Shown: positions 27,608-36,009, counted from the first letter of the stretch. The stretch is DNA of 64,000 bases from Flavobacterium sp. NG2 (GCF_034119845.1 NZ_CP139420.1:3164001-3228000), one strand, 5' to 3'. Numbers and translations: made by a program. The notes: generated from the sequence alone by a model not told the origin.

Positions 27608-28015
27608 ATGGAATTTATTTTTTCTTTAAACGAGATTGACACAGTAGCTAAAAAAGTGCTTGAAGCAAAACCTAATGAGGTCATTTTATTTCATGGCGAA
27701 ATGGGTGCTGGAAAAACAACATTTATCAAAGAATTATCGAAAAAACTTGGAGTTACTGGTGCTACCAGCAGTCCCACCTTTTCTTTAGTTAATGAATACG
27801 AAGCTGCTAACGACCAATTAGTTTATCATTTTGACTTTTACCGTTTAAAAAACGAAATGGAAGCTTTAGATATGGGAGTTGACGAATATCTGTATTCGGG
27901 TAACTGGTGCTTTATTGAATGGGCAGAAAAAATCCCCAATCTTATTCCTGAATTACACACAACTATCACTATCAAAGCCTTACCCGATGGGAAACGAATT
28001 TTAGAATTAAAGTAA
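27608..28015 (+). CDS. tsaE: tRNA t6A biosynthesis ATPase TsaE
   Basis: 135 residues, normal for TsaE. P-loop GEMGAGKTTF (30-39), switch-like ATSSPTFSLVNEY near 55-67, HFDFYRL near 76, and the C-terminal conserved CFIEWAEKI near 102. ATPase partner of TsaD and TsaB in threonylcarbamoylation of tRNA A37. tsaD is 17 kb away in this window. The porX-tsaE-alanine dehydrogenase order recurs in Flavobacteria. Confidence 0.96.
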   Translation: MEFIFSLNEIDTVAKKVLEAKPNEVILFHGEMGAGKTTFIKELSKKLGVTGATSSPTFSLVNEYEAANDQLVYHFDFYRLKNEMEALDMGVDEYLYSGNWCFIEWAEKIPNLIPELHTTITIKALPDGKRILELK

Positions 28016-28144
28016 AAAATCACAATCTTAATTCCTGAATCAACTAACTGTTACTAAAATGTTTGCTTTTGACGATTTATACTAACAGAAGATGATTTTT
28101 TTAATCTTTTTGCGTAATTTTACTTTTAAATTATCACATTTACA

Positions 28145-29350
28145 ATGTCAATATCGATAGCAATTACTCCTTTTACTAAAGAACAGTTACTACCTCAAGA
28201 AGAAAAACTGGAAGTAAGCAAACGAAAAAGCGAACTTTTTATTGGCATCCCCAGTGAAACCAGTTATCAAGAACGTCGTATTTGCCTAACTCCTGATGCC
28301 GTAAACTCATTAACGCACCACGGTCATCGCGTGATGATTGAATCAGGAGCGGGAGAAAGTTCTAGTTATACAGACAAAGAATATAGTGATGCAGGTGCCG
28401 AAATCACGCACGACACCCGAAAAGTATTTGGTTGTCCCATGATTCTCAAAGTAGGTGCACCTACCATTGATGAAATTGAAATGATGAACAGTAAAACCAT
28501 CCTCATTTCGTCTATCCAACTAAAAACCAAAAACAAAGCTTATTTCGAAGCCTTGAGCAAGAAAAAAATTACTGCTTTAGCATTTGAATATATCAAAGAC
28601 GAAGATGGTTCCTATCCAGCAGTACGCTCTTCGAGTGAAATTGCTGGAACTGCTTCCATACTTATAGCAGCCGAATTGATGATTACAAATGATTTTGGTA
28701 AAGGGTTGTTATTTGGAAATATTACCGGAGTTCCTCCCACAGATGTTGTCATCATCGGAGCAGGAACCGTAGCCGAATTTGCCGCTAAAACAGCCATCGG
28801 ATTAGGAGCGAATATTAAAGTATTTGACAACTCCATTACCAAATTAAGAAGGTTACAGAATACACTAGACCAGAGGATATTCACTTCAACTATTCAAACC
28901 AAAGCATTAACCAAAGCTTTGCGTCGTTGTGATGTTGCCATCGGTGCTTTACGTGGTGTAGATCGTTGCCCTGTGGTCGTTACTGAAACCATGGTTGAAC
29001 ACATGAAAAAAGGGGCAGTTATCGTCGATGTGAGTATCGACACTGGAGGTTGTTTTGAAACCTCCGAAGTAACGACACACGAAAAGCCAACATTTATCAA
29101 AAGCAATGTATTGCATTATTGTGTGCCTAATATTGCTTCTCGCTACTCTAAAACGGCTTCCCTTTCTATCAGCAACATCATTACTCCTTATTTGATGCAA
29201 ATTGCCGAAGATGGTGGTATCGAAAGCGCCATTCGTTGTGATGTAGGACTTAAAAATGGTGTTTATCTTTACCACGGCATCCTGACTAACAAAGCTATAG
29301 GCGATTGGTTCAATTTACCCAATAACGACATCAATTTAATTGTATTTTAA
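28145..29350 (+). CDS. alanine dehydrogenase
   Basis: 401 residues. NAD+-dependent oxidative deamination of L-alanine to pyruvate is the expected reaction. N-terminal domain with IGIPSETSYQERRICLTPDAV (positions about 33-53, catalytic Arg and the RI/LTP block) and VMIESGAGESSSYTDKEYSDAGA; Rossmann loop VVIIGAGTVAEFAA near 202-215; Cys/His-containing TFIKSNVLHYCVPNIASRYS near 319. The N-terminus carries about 30 extra residues before the family start, as in other Flavobacterium homologues. The Rossmann-domain family also includes transhydrogenase alpha subunits, but the length and lack of a C-terminal hydrophobic part argue for the dehydrogenase. Confidence 0.88.
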   Translation: MSISIAITPFTKEQLLPQEEKLEVSKRKSELFIGIPSETSYQERRICLTPDAVNSLTHHGHRVMIESGAGESSSYTDKEYSDAGAEITHDTRKVFGCPMILKVGAPTIDEIEMMNSKTILISSIQLKTKNKAYFEALSKKKITALAFEYIKDEDGSYPAVRSSSEIAGTASILIAAELMITNDFGKGLLFGNITGVPPTDVVIIGAGTVAEFAAKTAIGLGANIKVFDNSITKLRRLQNTLDQRIFTSTIQTKALTKALRRCDVAIGALRGVDRCPVVVTETMVEHMKKGAVIVDVSIDTGGCFETSEVTTHEKPTFIKSNVLHYCVPNIASRYSKTASLSISNIITPYLMQIAEDGGIESAIRCDVGLKNGVYLYHGILTNKAIGDWFNLPNNDINLIVF

Positions 29351-29371
29351 GGAATCTTTATTTTACCTTTG
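29340..29371 (+). promoter_or_regulatory. promoter of the DUF4258 gene
   Basis: TTG at 29340-29342, 21 bases, TACCTTTG at 29364-29371, 17 bases before the ATG. Overlaps the last codons of the alanine dehydrogenase gene. Confidence 0.65.
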
Positions 29372-29388
29372 CAGCAAATTAAAAATCC

Positions 29389-29766
29389 ATGAAGTTTTTT
29401 CAACGTTTTGCCTACTACTTGGTAGGATTAGTAATAGGTCTATTTTTTGTTGGTTTGGTTTTTAGCGGAAAAGACACCCGTTGCAACTATTTTCCTAATT
29501 CAAGAGTTTTAAATGACCTACGCAGTAAACCTTTCAACTATTCCGAAAAAGCCTCAGCCGTTTTAGCTGAATCTTGGATTGATACCATCGACATCAAAAA
29601 TACTTTACAATTTGGAGATGTAGATTTTGATCAAAGCAACACCGAGTTTGGACAAAGCACTAAATTATATATCATTGAAGGAAAAACAATGAACAATCAA
29701 GCTATTATCTTAAAAGTAAGCAACAAGGCCGAAAGCGCTACACTTGAAGAAATCATAAAAAAATAG
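29389..29766 (+). CDS. DUF4258 family membrane-anchored protein
   Basis: 125 residues. One N-terminal membrane segment (about 8-27, YYLVGLVIGLFFVGLVFSG), then a soluble domain of the DUF4258 type with TRCNYFPNSRVLNDLRSKPF (32-51), DVDFDQSNTEF and IIEGKTMNNQAIILKVSN. Periplasmic side expected. In Flavobacteria this protein often follows alanine dehydrogenase; function unknown. It has its own good promoter and is followed by a long structured terminator. Confidence 0.83.
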   Translation: MKFFQRFAYYLVGLVIGLFFVGLVFSGKDTRCNYFPNSRVLNDLRSKPFNYSEKASAVLAESWIDTIDIKNTLQFGDVDFDQSNTEFGQSTKLYIIEGKTMNNQAIILKVSNKAESATLEEIIKK

Positions 29767-29780
29767 CACACTCTTTATCT

Positions 29781-29893
29781 GGGCGTGCCAGCAATAAAAA
29801 AGGGACTTAATCATCAGTACGGTGATTAAGTCCCTTTTTTATTGCTGTCGGGCTATACGCGCTACTTCGGTAGCTAGCTACTATCCCTCACGC
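29781..29893 (+). repeat. REP-like structured element with built-in terminator
   Basis: Begins GGGCGTGCC and ends CCCTCACGC; the inner GCGTG (29783-29787) and CACGC (29889-29893) can close it. Inside are a perfect 25-bp stem (29789-29813 with 29823-29847, 9-base loop, containing AAAAAAGGGACTTAATCA) that acts as a terminator for the DUF4258 gene, and a small hairpin GCTAC-TTCG-GTAGC (29861-29874) with a UUCG tetraloop. Similar GGGCGTGCC...CCCTCACGC elements are known to me as dispersed repeats in Bacteroidetes genomes. Confidence 0.65.
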
Positions 29894-30016
29894 AAAATCA
29901 AATTCCAAATTCCAATGGTGACAATGTTCTTATTTTAAAACTTTAAGCCAACCTCTTATCTCTTATTCCTTTCTCTTTTACATCTTAGCATCTTAGTAAC
30001 TCAGAACCTTTTCACC

Positions 30017-30691
30017 TCAAAAAAACCATTCAATCTCCCTCACTCCTTTCTCCCTCAAATACGCATTCGTTTGACTAAAATGCTTATTCCCAAACCATTT
30101 CCCTTGATTCGCACTCATCGGCGATGGATGTCCCGATTCCAAAACCAAATGTTTGGTTCTATCAATCTTAGCACCTTTCTTTTGGGCAAATCCTCCCCAA
30201 AGCAAGAAAACAATTCCCTCTTTCTCCTCTGATATTTTTTGGATAACAGCATCAGTGAACTTATTCCATTTTAGATGCTTGTGGCTATTCGGACTGTCTT
30301 TTCTAACGGTTAAAGATGCATTTAATAATAAAACTCCTTGTTTTGCCCAAGATTCTAAATTTCCAGAAGTTGGCATAAAAATATAATCCAAATCCTCACA
30401 GATTTCGCGATAAATATTACGCAACGACGGCGGAATCTTCACTCCATCATTCACTGAGAAACTCAAGCCATTCGCCTCACCCACTCCATGATACGGATCT
30501 TGACCAATAATAACTACTTTCAATTCAGCCAAGCTACAATGATTAAAAGCCGAGAAAATCAACTCCTTTGGTGGAAAACAGCTGTTTGTTTGGTATTCTT
30601 CATCAACGGCATCTATTAATTCCTTAAAATAAGCTTGTTGAAATTCATCAGCTAAAAGAGCCTCCCAATCTGGTGTAAGGGTGTTTTGCAT
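30017..30691 (-). CDS. ung: uracil-DNA glycosylase
   Basis: 224 residues, family 1 UDG. Removes uracil from DNA. Water-activating loop VVIIGQDPYHG (59-69, Asp65), GLSFSV (74-79), WGGFAQKKG, and the leucine/minor-groove loop ESGHPSPMSANQG near 185-197 with catalytic His. Cytosolic. The start is one base past the stop of the hepT-like toxin gene, so it is likely translated from the same transcript as the toxin-antitoxin pair. Confidence 0.97.
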   Translation of the reverse strand: MQNTLTPDWEALLADEFQQAYFKELIDAVDEEYQTNSCFPPKELIFSAFNHCSLAELKVVIIGQDPYHGVGEANGLSFSVNDGVKIPPSLRNIYREICEDLDYIFMPTSGNLESWAKQGVLLLNASLTVRKDSPNSHKHLKWNKFTDAVIQKISEEKEGIVFLLWGGFAQKKGAKIDRTKHLVLESGHPSPMSANQGKWFGNKHFSQTNAYLREKGVREIEWFF

Positions 30692-30692
30692 T

Positions 30693-31058
30693 TTAATTAA
30701 ATTTAGCTAATTCTTGTTTAATAACTAACTCTAATTGCGGTAAGTAATCTTCACAAATTTGAAAGATAATCTCATAATCAAGCATTTCATAATGATGCGA
30801 TATGAAATCTCTAAAGCGAATGATTTTATTCCATTCAATAGCAGGATAATGCTGTTTTAATAACTGATGCTTCCGATTAATATTTTTAATATTCTCACCA
30901 ATAGCCTGTAACCGAGTTACAATGGCATCCAACAAAGTTTTGCCGTAATCCGTACTAACAAAGTCTTCTGGAGTATTAATAGCAGAGAATCTTTTATTAC
31001 ATATTGAGATGTGTTCTAAAATAATTTCTAGTGAATATTTATAAACAGCATCATACAT
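30693..31058 (-). CDS. HepT-like ribonuclease toxin (DUF86)
   Basis: 121 residues, all-helical HEPN domain with the catalytic Rx4HxY motif RDFISHHY (Arg83, His88, Tyr90). HepT is an RNase whose activity is blocked when its MNT antitoxin adds AMP to the motif tyrosine. Overlaps the antitoxin gene upstream by 8 bases, with antitoxin first, the standard type VII order. The unit is squeezed between ung and mutS2. Confidence 0.9.
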   Translation of the reverse strand: MYDAVYKYSLEIILEHISICNKRFSAINTPEDFVSTDYGKTLLDAIVTRLQAIGENIKNINRKHQLLKQHYPAIEWNKIIRFRDFISHHYEMLDYEIIFQICEDYLPQLELVIKQELAKFN

Positions 31059-31341
31059 AAATCAACTCGCTTTTAATAGTACTCAAAAAACGTTCGGATA
31101 CATGAGGACCTTTACGGACAATATCTACTTTAGATTTTAATTTGTTTTCTAAAAAAGAGTACAATCCCATCAAAAAACTATAAGAAGGTTCTTTAAATTC
31201 TACAAAAAAATCAACATCACTCTCAGAATTTTCTATTCCTTTGGCATAAGAACCAAACAACGCAATAGAAATGACACCGAAATTATCTTTCAGGTATTGT
31301 TTTTCTTTTTGCAAAGTGTGTATGATTTCATCTTTTTTCAT
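31051..31341 (-). CDS. MntA-like nucleotidyltransferase antitoxin
   Basis: 96 residues, minimal nucleotidyltransferase domain with the motif GSx10DxD: GSYAKGIENSESDVDFF, Gly30-Ser31, Asp42 and Asp44, and a third acidic residue in KVDIV (Asp73 region). Transfers AMP to the HepT partner and neutralises it. First gene of the MntA-HepT-ung unit. A TATATTTG box only four bases upstream suggests a transcript with almost no leader. Confidence 0.9.
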   Translation of the reverse strand: MKKDEIIHTLQKEKQYLKDNFGVISIALFGSYAKGIENSESDVDFFVEFKEPSYSFLMGLYSFLENKLKSKVDIVRKGPHVSERFLSTIKSELIYV

Positions 31342-31345
31342 ATAA

Positions 31346-31353
31346 CAAATATA
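31346..31353 (-). promoter_or_regulatory. -7 box for the MntA-HepT-ung unit
   Basis: TATATTTG on the minus strand, full TAnnTTTG match, four bases upstream of the mntA ATG. If used, the mRNA would be leaderless or nearly so. Confidence 0.45.
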
Positions 31354-31393
31354 AAAATTAATTGTTTTGGATTATTACAACTTAACAAGTTTG

Positions 31394-31401
31394 TAACTTT
31401 G
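31394..31401 (+). promoter_or_regulatory. -7 box for mutS2
   Basis: TAACTTTG matches TAnnTTTG and lies 24 bases before the mutS2 ATG. A TTG at 31367-31369 is 24 bases upstream, slightly beyond the usual range. Confidence 0.55.
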
Positions 31402-31425
31402 CTACTTTACAACTTATTTCATAGA

Positions 31426-33594
31426 ATGATATCCATTACCGAAAAAACACTTCAAGATTTACAATTTCCAACTGTTCTAGCAACAATCTCAGATATCTGC
31501 AACACTGACCTTGGAAAACAAAAAGCTTTAGATATAACTCCTTTTAGAGACAAAGAAACTTTGATGGAAGCCTTGATGCAAACCTCAGAGTATGTTTCGT
31601 CTTTTCAAAACAACAATGCTATTCCTAATCACGGTTTTGATGCGATAACGCACGAAATCAAGTTCCTAGCCATTGAAGACAGCATACTTGAAGTAGGAAG
31701 TTTTAGAAAAATTGCCAACCTTTCTACTACCGTAAATTTCTTGTTGAACTTTCTACGAAAATTTGACGATTACTACCCACACATCAACAAAAGAGCGAAT
31801 GAAGTCGAACTAACCAAAGACATTATCTCGCTCATTGACGTAGTCGTTGACAAATACGGGGAAATTAAAGACAACGCCTCACCAGATTTAGTGGACATTC
31901 GTAGAAACATGAATTTGGTTCGTGGAAAAGTCAATCAAAGTTTTGGTATTGCATTATCGCAATACAACGGTTTAGGATATTTGGATGATATCAAAGAGAG
32001 TTTCGTTCAAAACCGACGTGTTTTAGCTGTTTTAGCTATGTACCGTCGTAAAGTTCGCGGAACCATCTTAGGAAGTTCAAAGACGGGAAGCATTGCTTAT
32101 ATCGAGCCTGAAACAACGCTTCGTTATTCACGTGAATTAAGCGTATTAGAATACGAAGAAAAGGAAGAAATCAAACGAATATTAAAACAACTATCAAACA
32201 ATATAAGACCCTTTTTGCCTTTATTGAAACAATACCAAGATTTCCTGAGTGATATTGATGTAATTGCAGCCAAAGCAAAATATGCGGATAGAATCAACGG
32301 AATCTTACCTGAAATCACTAATAATCGACGTTTGTATTTTAGGGATGCCTACCATCCTATTTTGTATCTAACCAACAAGCAAAAAAAGGAAATTACCTAT
32401 CCACAAACCATCGAGTTACAACAAGAAAACCGCATTATTGTCATCTCAGGTCCTAACGCAGGTGGTAAAACCATCTCTCTTAAAACCGTGGGCTTACTAC
32501 AATTAATGCTGCAATCAGGAATGTTGATTCCAGTACATGAACGTTCTGAAACCTTTTTATTCGACAGAATATTAACTGATATCGGCGATAATCAATCTAT
32601 TGAAAATCACTTAAGTACCTATAGTTACCGATTGAAAAACATGAACTACTTCTTGAAGAAATGTAACTCCAAAACCATGTTTTTGATTGACGAATTTGGT
32701 ACAGGATCTGACCCTGAATTGGGAGGTGCTTTGGCGGAAATTTTCTTGGAAGAGTTTTACCATCGGGAAGCTTTTGGAATCATAACAACCCACTACTCTA
32801 ATTTGAAAATACTAGCAAACGAATTGCCGTTTGCCACAAACGCCAACATGCTTTTTGACGAAAAATCACTGGAGCCGATGTACAAATTAGTCCTTGGACA
32901 AGCAGGAAGTTCTTTTACTTTTGAAGTTGCTCAAAAAAACGGAATTCCGTTTAGCTTGATTAATCGTGCGAAAAAGAAAATTGAGGTGGGTAAAGTTCGA
33001 TTTGACAAAACCATAGCTACCTTACAAAAAGAACGTTCTAAATTAGAAAAAACCTCGCAAACTCTAAAAGAAGAAGAAACCAAAGCCCGTGAAGAAGGGA
33101 AGAAAATGGAATCTATCAACGAGAAAATCAAGAGCAAACTGGAAAGTTATCAAGAACTCTATGATAGCAACCAAAAGACGATATATCTAGGTCAAAAAGT
33201 GGATGATTTGGCTGCCAAATATTTCAATAGTAAGAATAAAAAAGAGTTAATTGGTGAGTTTTTGAAAATCGTTGAAATCGAAAATTCTAAACGTAAAAAA
33301 GCTACTCCTAAAGAAGTCAAAGCTATAGTTGCTAAGAAAAAAGAAATTATCAAAGAGGCCGAAGTTATCGTTGAAGAAATCCGAAAAGAGAAAAAAGAAA
33401 AGAAACTGAAACCAGTTATTGAAAAGCCAAAACACATTTTAAAAGTAGGTGATCGTGTGCGTATGATTGACGGAAAAGCCGTGGGAAGCATTGACAGCAT
33501 TGAAAAAAAGAAAGCAACGGTCAATTACGGGATTTTCACTTCCAAAGTGAATTTAGAAGAATTAGAATTGGTGGAAGAGGTTAAAACGAAGTAG
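31426..33594 (+). CDS. mutS2: MutS2-family DNA-binding ATPase lacking an Smr domain
   Basis: 722 residues from the ATG at 31426; the open frame upstream to 31297 crosses the mntA promoter and is unlikely coding. MutS core (lever/clamp helices 1-300), ATPase with Walker A SGPNAGGKTISLKT near 340 and Walker B MFLIDEFGTGSDP, HYSNLK signature, a Lys/Glu-rich coiled coil about 515-660, and a KOW-like beta domain at the C-terminus (VGDRVRMIDGKAVGSIDSI). The protein ends there; the nuclease-associated Smr domain of canonical MutS2 (about 780 residues) with its LDLHG motif is absent. Likely roles: anti-recombination or ribosome-collision rescue as known in the family. Confidence 0.92.
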   Translation: MISITEKTLQDLQFPTVLATISDICNTDLGKQKALDITPFRDKETLMEALMQTSEYVSSFQNNNAIPNHGFDAITHEIKFLAIEDSILEVGSFRKIANLSTTVNFLLNFLRKFDDYYPHINKRANEVELTKDIISLIDVVVDKYGEIKDNASPDLVDIRRNMNLVRGKVNQSFGIALSQYNGLGYLDDIKESFVQNRRVLAVLAMYRRKVRGTILGSSKTGSIAYIEPETTLRYSRELSVLEYEEKEEIKRILKQLSNNIRPFLPLLKQYQDFLSDIDVIAAKAKYADRINGILPEITNNRRLYFRDAYHPILYLTNKQKKEITYPQTIELQQENRIIVISGPNAGGKTISLKTVGLLQLMLQSGMLIPVHERSETFLFDRILTDIGDNQSIENHLSTYSYRLKNMNYFLKKCNSKTMFLIDEFGTGSDPELGGALAEIFLEEFYHREAFGIITTHYSNLKILANELPFATNANMLFDEKSLEPMYKLVLGQAGSSFTFEVAQKNGIPFSLINRAKKKIEVGKVRFDKTIATLQKERSKLEKTSQTLKEEETKAREEGKKMESINEKIKSKLESYQELYDSNQKTIYLGQKVDDLAAKYFNSKNKKELIGEFLKIVEIENSKRKKATPKEVKAIVAKKKEIIKEAEVIVEEIRKEKKEKKLKPVIEKPKHILKVGDRVRMIDGKAVGSIDSIEKKKATVNYGIFTSKVNLEELELVEEVKTK

Positions 33595-33606
33595 ATTTTT
33601 GGTTGG

Positions 33607-33634
33607 AAGTTGGGAGTTTGAAGTTGGGAGTTTG
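33607..33634 (+). repeat. two perfect tandem copies of a 14-base unit
   Basis: AAGTTGGGAGTTTG occurs at 33607-33620 and again at 33621-33634, with a degenerate partial copy just before. Located 13 bases past mutS2. Confidence 0.7.
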
Positions 33635-33715
33635 AAGTAAAAAGGAAAATTGCCCTTTTTTCAATTCGGACATTGGAATTTGGCTATTTAAATTTTGGAA
33701 ATTATTTTTCTTCGT

Positions 33716-33798
33716 TAGCCCTGATGGGAGCGGCATCCTTGTGGCGGCAGGCGTTAAGCCGCCACAAGATACAGCGTACAGCAGGTGAAGTCGTTCCT
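33716..33798 (+). ncRNA. structured repeat family, copy A
   Basis: 5' box TAGCCCTGATGGGAGCGGCA, an 11-bp perfect stem CTTGTGGCGGC (33738-33748) / GCCGCCACAAG (33758-33768) with 9-base loop, then the 3' box ATACAGCGTACAGCAGG and a TTCCT end. GC content is far above the surroundings. Shares both boxes with copies at 39.2 and 41.4 kb while the stem sequence differs. Possibly a member of a known Flavobacterium structured-RNA or repeat family; Rfam comparison was not possible. Confidence 0.6.
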
Positions 33799-33830
33799 AT
33801 GAAAAACTAACGGTTATGCTCCTAAAACTA

Positions 33831-34997
33831 CTAATACAAAACAGCATCGGTATTTACTTTTTTGGTATCCAAATGATCTTTATAGTATTTTTTATAAACT
33901 GGTTTTCCTAGCATTTTATCTACTCGATACAGTTGCCAACATAATTTTTGTTGTACTTCCTCCCACTCTTTTATTTGCTTATACGGGAAATCAGTAATCG
34001 GTTTTCCGATGTATGGAACCAGAAAATCAATAGCTTTCAAAATGCCACGACCATCATCTGATGTAGCTTTTAATAGATTTATTTTGAATACTGTAGCCAA
34101 TTTTGCCATATCTAAAAAATGGGTCAAATTGAACACGGAATAACCAAAAGCAGTTGTTCTTTCTAATTCTAAAGGCTGTGCACCATTAGGTTCGATTTGA
34201 GCAAACAAGCGATTTTTAGGAAAAGATTCAATCATTTTTTTAGCAATGTCGTTTTTACCTACAAACATTGCAAAACGTACTATTTGCACATCAAAAGCGG
34301 TTCCGTGATTATTTTTTGCATTTTGCTCTTCTGCAGCTACTTCAGCAGTGAGCATCCAATCTAAATAGGTTGTAAACCATTCTTTTACGGCTTGTTGATC
34401 TGCTTTAGTGAAATGGTTTGATTTTCGCAACAACTCCACTCCATCAAGCATTTCAACAAAAGAATAGGTATCCAAAATACCTTCTCCGCGTCCTTTCCCA
34501 CCGTGTTTACCAGGAATAGTTTGACCAAAATTCATATTCGGATTCATTTTGGTTTCTTTATTTATCAACCAAATTTGAAGATTTTCGACTGCTTTTTTAG
34601 CGTATTTTTCATCATCAGTGATATAATAAGCTAAGGCTAAATTTTCGATACTTTTAGCAAAACTCCCTAATGGATAACGGTCTAACTTTTCGATTTCAGG
34701 ATTTGAAACCCCATCATTACGAATATATGGCAAACCATCCGCCTTGCTAGGATCAGGCCACCAATACCTTCCCATACTCATATAATCGTTCTTATCGCCA
34801 CTTGGAGGTGTCATTTCCTTATCGGTAACTGTGATTAGTTTTTTATTCAAAACTTTATCAGCATCTCGAATAATGGTTTTTAAGCTAGGGGCATTACCTT
34901 GTTTAGCTTCTTGTAAACTTTTAAAATTCCAAAGCACGAGTTGAGCTTGTGTATGCGAAACAAAAAAGAGGACAAACAGTAGAATTAGTTTTTTCAT
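33831..34997 (-). CDS. secreted alginate-lyase-family polysaccharide lyase
   Basis: 388 residues. Signal peptide (MKKLILLFVLFFVSHTQA). The mature protein has the helical toroid signature of the alginate lyase family (PF05426; CAZy PL5/PL38-like): RYWWPDPSKADGLPYIRNDG (78-97), NPEIEKLDRYPL, NFGQTIPGKHGGKGRGEGI, KNNHGTAFDVQ near 229-239 (catalytic Asn/His region) and ELERTTAFGYSVFNL near 278-292. Expected to cleave uronic-acid polysaccharides by beta-elimination in the periplasm. No susC/susD pair or other carbohydrate-active genes are adjacent, so it is not within a typical polysaccharide locus. Exact substrate (alginate, glucuronan or other) unknown. Confidence 0.87.
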   Translation of the reverse strand: MKKLILLFVLFFVSHTQAQLVLWNFKSLQEAKQGNAPSLKTIIRDADKVLNKKLITVTDKEMTPPSGDKNDYMSMGRYWWPDPSKADGLPYIRNDGVSNPEIEKLDRYPLGSFAKSIENLALAYYITDDEKYAKKAVENLQIWLINKETKMNPNMNFGQTIPGKHGGKGRGEGILDTYSFVEMLDGVELLRKSNHFTKADQQAVKEWFTTYLDWMLTAEVAAEEQNAKNNHGTAFDVQIVRFAMFVGKNDIAKKMIESFPKNRLFAQIEPNGAQPLELERTTAFGYSVFNLTHFLDMAKLATVFKINLLKATSDDGRGILKAIDFLVPYIGKPITDFPYKQIKEWEEVQQKLCWQLYRVDKMLGKPVYKKYYKDHLDTKKVNTDAVLY

Positions 34998-35104
34998 TAC
35001 TTAAGATAAAAATTATTTTGGTTATTATTAATTGGTTAACCAAAAGTAGTTGTTCTTATTACATGAAAAAAATACTATTATGTTAAAGTTAGAAATACTA
35101 AACA

Positions 35105-35130
35105 TAAAAAAGAGAGGTGCAAAACCTCTC
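35105..35130 (-). terminator. terminator of the 35.1-35.9 kb gene
   Basis: Stem GAGAGGT (35112-35118) / ACCTCTC (35124-35130), followed on the minus strand by seven T at 35111-35105. Fourteen bases past the stop codon. Confidence 0.85.
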
Positions 35131-35143
35131 CTTCTAAATTCTA

Positions 35144-35869
35144 TTACAATTTTGTAAATATTGCCGAATCCAAATTGGAACTCACAATCACATTGCGAGG
35201 TCCACCAGCCCCCTTACTCCTATCAAAAGATAATAAAATTTCTCCAGTTTTTTGATAATTGTCCCAAGCCCTTGTAAACTGTGGCTCGGCATCATTGAAG
35301 TTTTTATAAAAAGACCATTGTTTGATTAAATGATCTTCTTGATCCACATATACCCAATATTTATTATCAGGAGTTACTCCTACAGCATTAAAAGTCATTT
35401 GCAAAACATCTGCTGTTTTTCCGTTGGGTAATATATCAGTTTTAATGTACGTCAAAGTCACTCCTGGATCTTGTAGTTTCCAAGGCATAACTAGCCAATA
35501 CGAATCATTAATCCACCAGTTCTTAGCTTGGTTTAGCAATTTATTTGTTTTGGCTTCGTCTTCAACTAGAATTCCATTTTCGAATACTTTTCCTTTTAAG
35601 GTATTTACATTAACCAAAATACATTGATTGTTTTCCGGACTTTCCACACGTACATCACCCGACCATTTGTCCCAATACAATTTTCTTTTTCCAAATTCCC
35701 ATTGAATGAAATGCGTGTTGTTATAATTTTTAATGCCTCCCATAGCCTTTAGCATTTGGTTGACAATAATATTGACTTTTTCAGAGTCTGATTGTGCTAC
35801 TGTAAGTTGACTCGTAGAAAGCATCAAAAACAGTAAAATAACTGTTTTAAAATTGAAATTGGATTTCAT
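35144..35869 (-). CDS. secreted protein, LolA/outer-membrane-lipoprotein-carrier-like
   Basis: 241 residues, signal peptide ending near TSQLTVAQ. Pattern of a sorting-type beta half-barrel: MLKAMGGIKNYNNTHFIQWEF near 40-60, NNQCILVNVNTLKGKVFENG, WWINDSYWLVMPWKLQDPGV near 117-136, then LPNGKTADVLQMTF and YWVYVDQEDHLIKQWSFYKN. Such secreted Bacteroidetes proteins (DUF6503-like) resemble LolA/LolB folds that bind lipid acyl chains. No function established. It is 146 bases upstream of the lyase gene with a terminator between them, so probably a separate unit. Confidence 0.72.
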   Translation of the reverse strand: MKSNFNFKTVILLFLMLSTSQLTVAQSDSEKVNIIVNQMLKAMGGIKNYNNTHFIQWEFGKRKLYWDKWSGDVRVESPENNQCILVNVNTLKGKVFENGILVEDEAKTNKLLNQAKNWWINDSYWLVMPWKLQDPGVTLTYIKTDILPNGKTADVLQMTFNAVGVTPDNKYWVYVDQEDHLIKQWSFYKNFNDAEPQFTRAWDNYQKTGEILLSFDRSKGAGGPRNVIVSSNLDSAIFTKL

Positions 35870-35900
35870 AGTTTTTAAGGGTATTAGTTCAAATGAAATA

Positions 35901-35908
35901 CAAAAATA
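35901..35908 (-). promoter_or_regulatory. -7 box for the secreted-protein gene
   Basis: TATTTTTG on the minus strand, full TAnnTTTG match, 31 bases before the start codon. Confidence 0.45.
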
Positions 35909-36009
35909 GAGTATTTTATTTCATTTGATTAAAATTAAAACAAATAGCAATTGAATTATTCTCTACAAAAAATTCCTTTTTACACTAGTAAGACTCTTTA
36001 TAAAATCCT

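Noticed and set aside
28949-29275. 108-codon open frame opposite alanine dehydrogenase
   Set aside because: Antisense shadow of a strongly conserved gene; no family match recognised.
31297-31425. 43-residue N-terminal extension of mutS2
   Set aside because: It crosses the divergent mntA start and the TAACTTTG promoter box; family N-terminus starts at 31426.
33192-33524. Phe/Ser-rich minus-strand open frame inside mutS2
   Set aside because: Shadow of the Lys/Glu-rich coiled-coil part; composition is the mirror of AAA/GAA codons.
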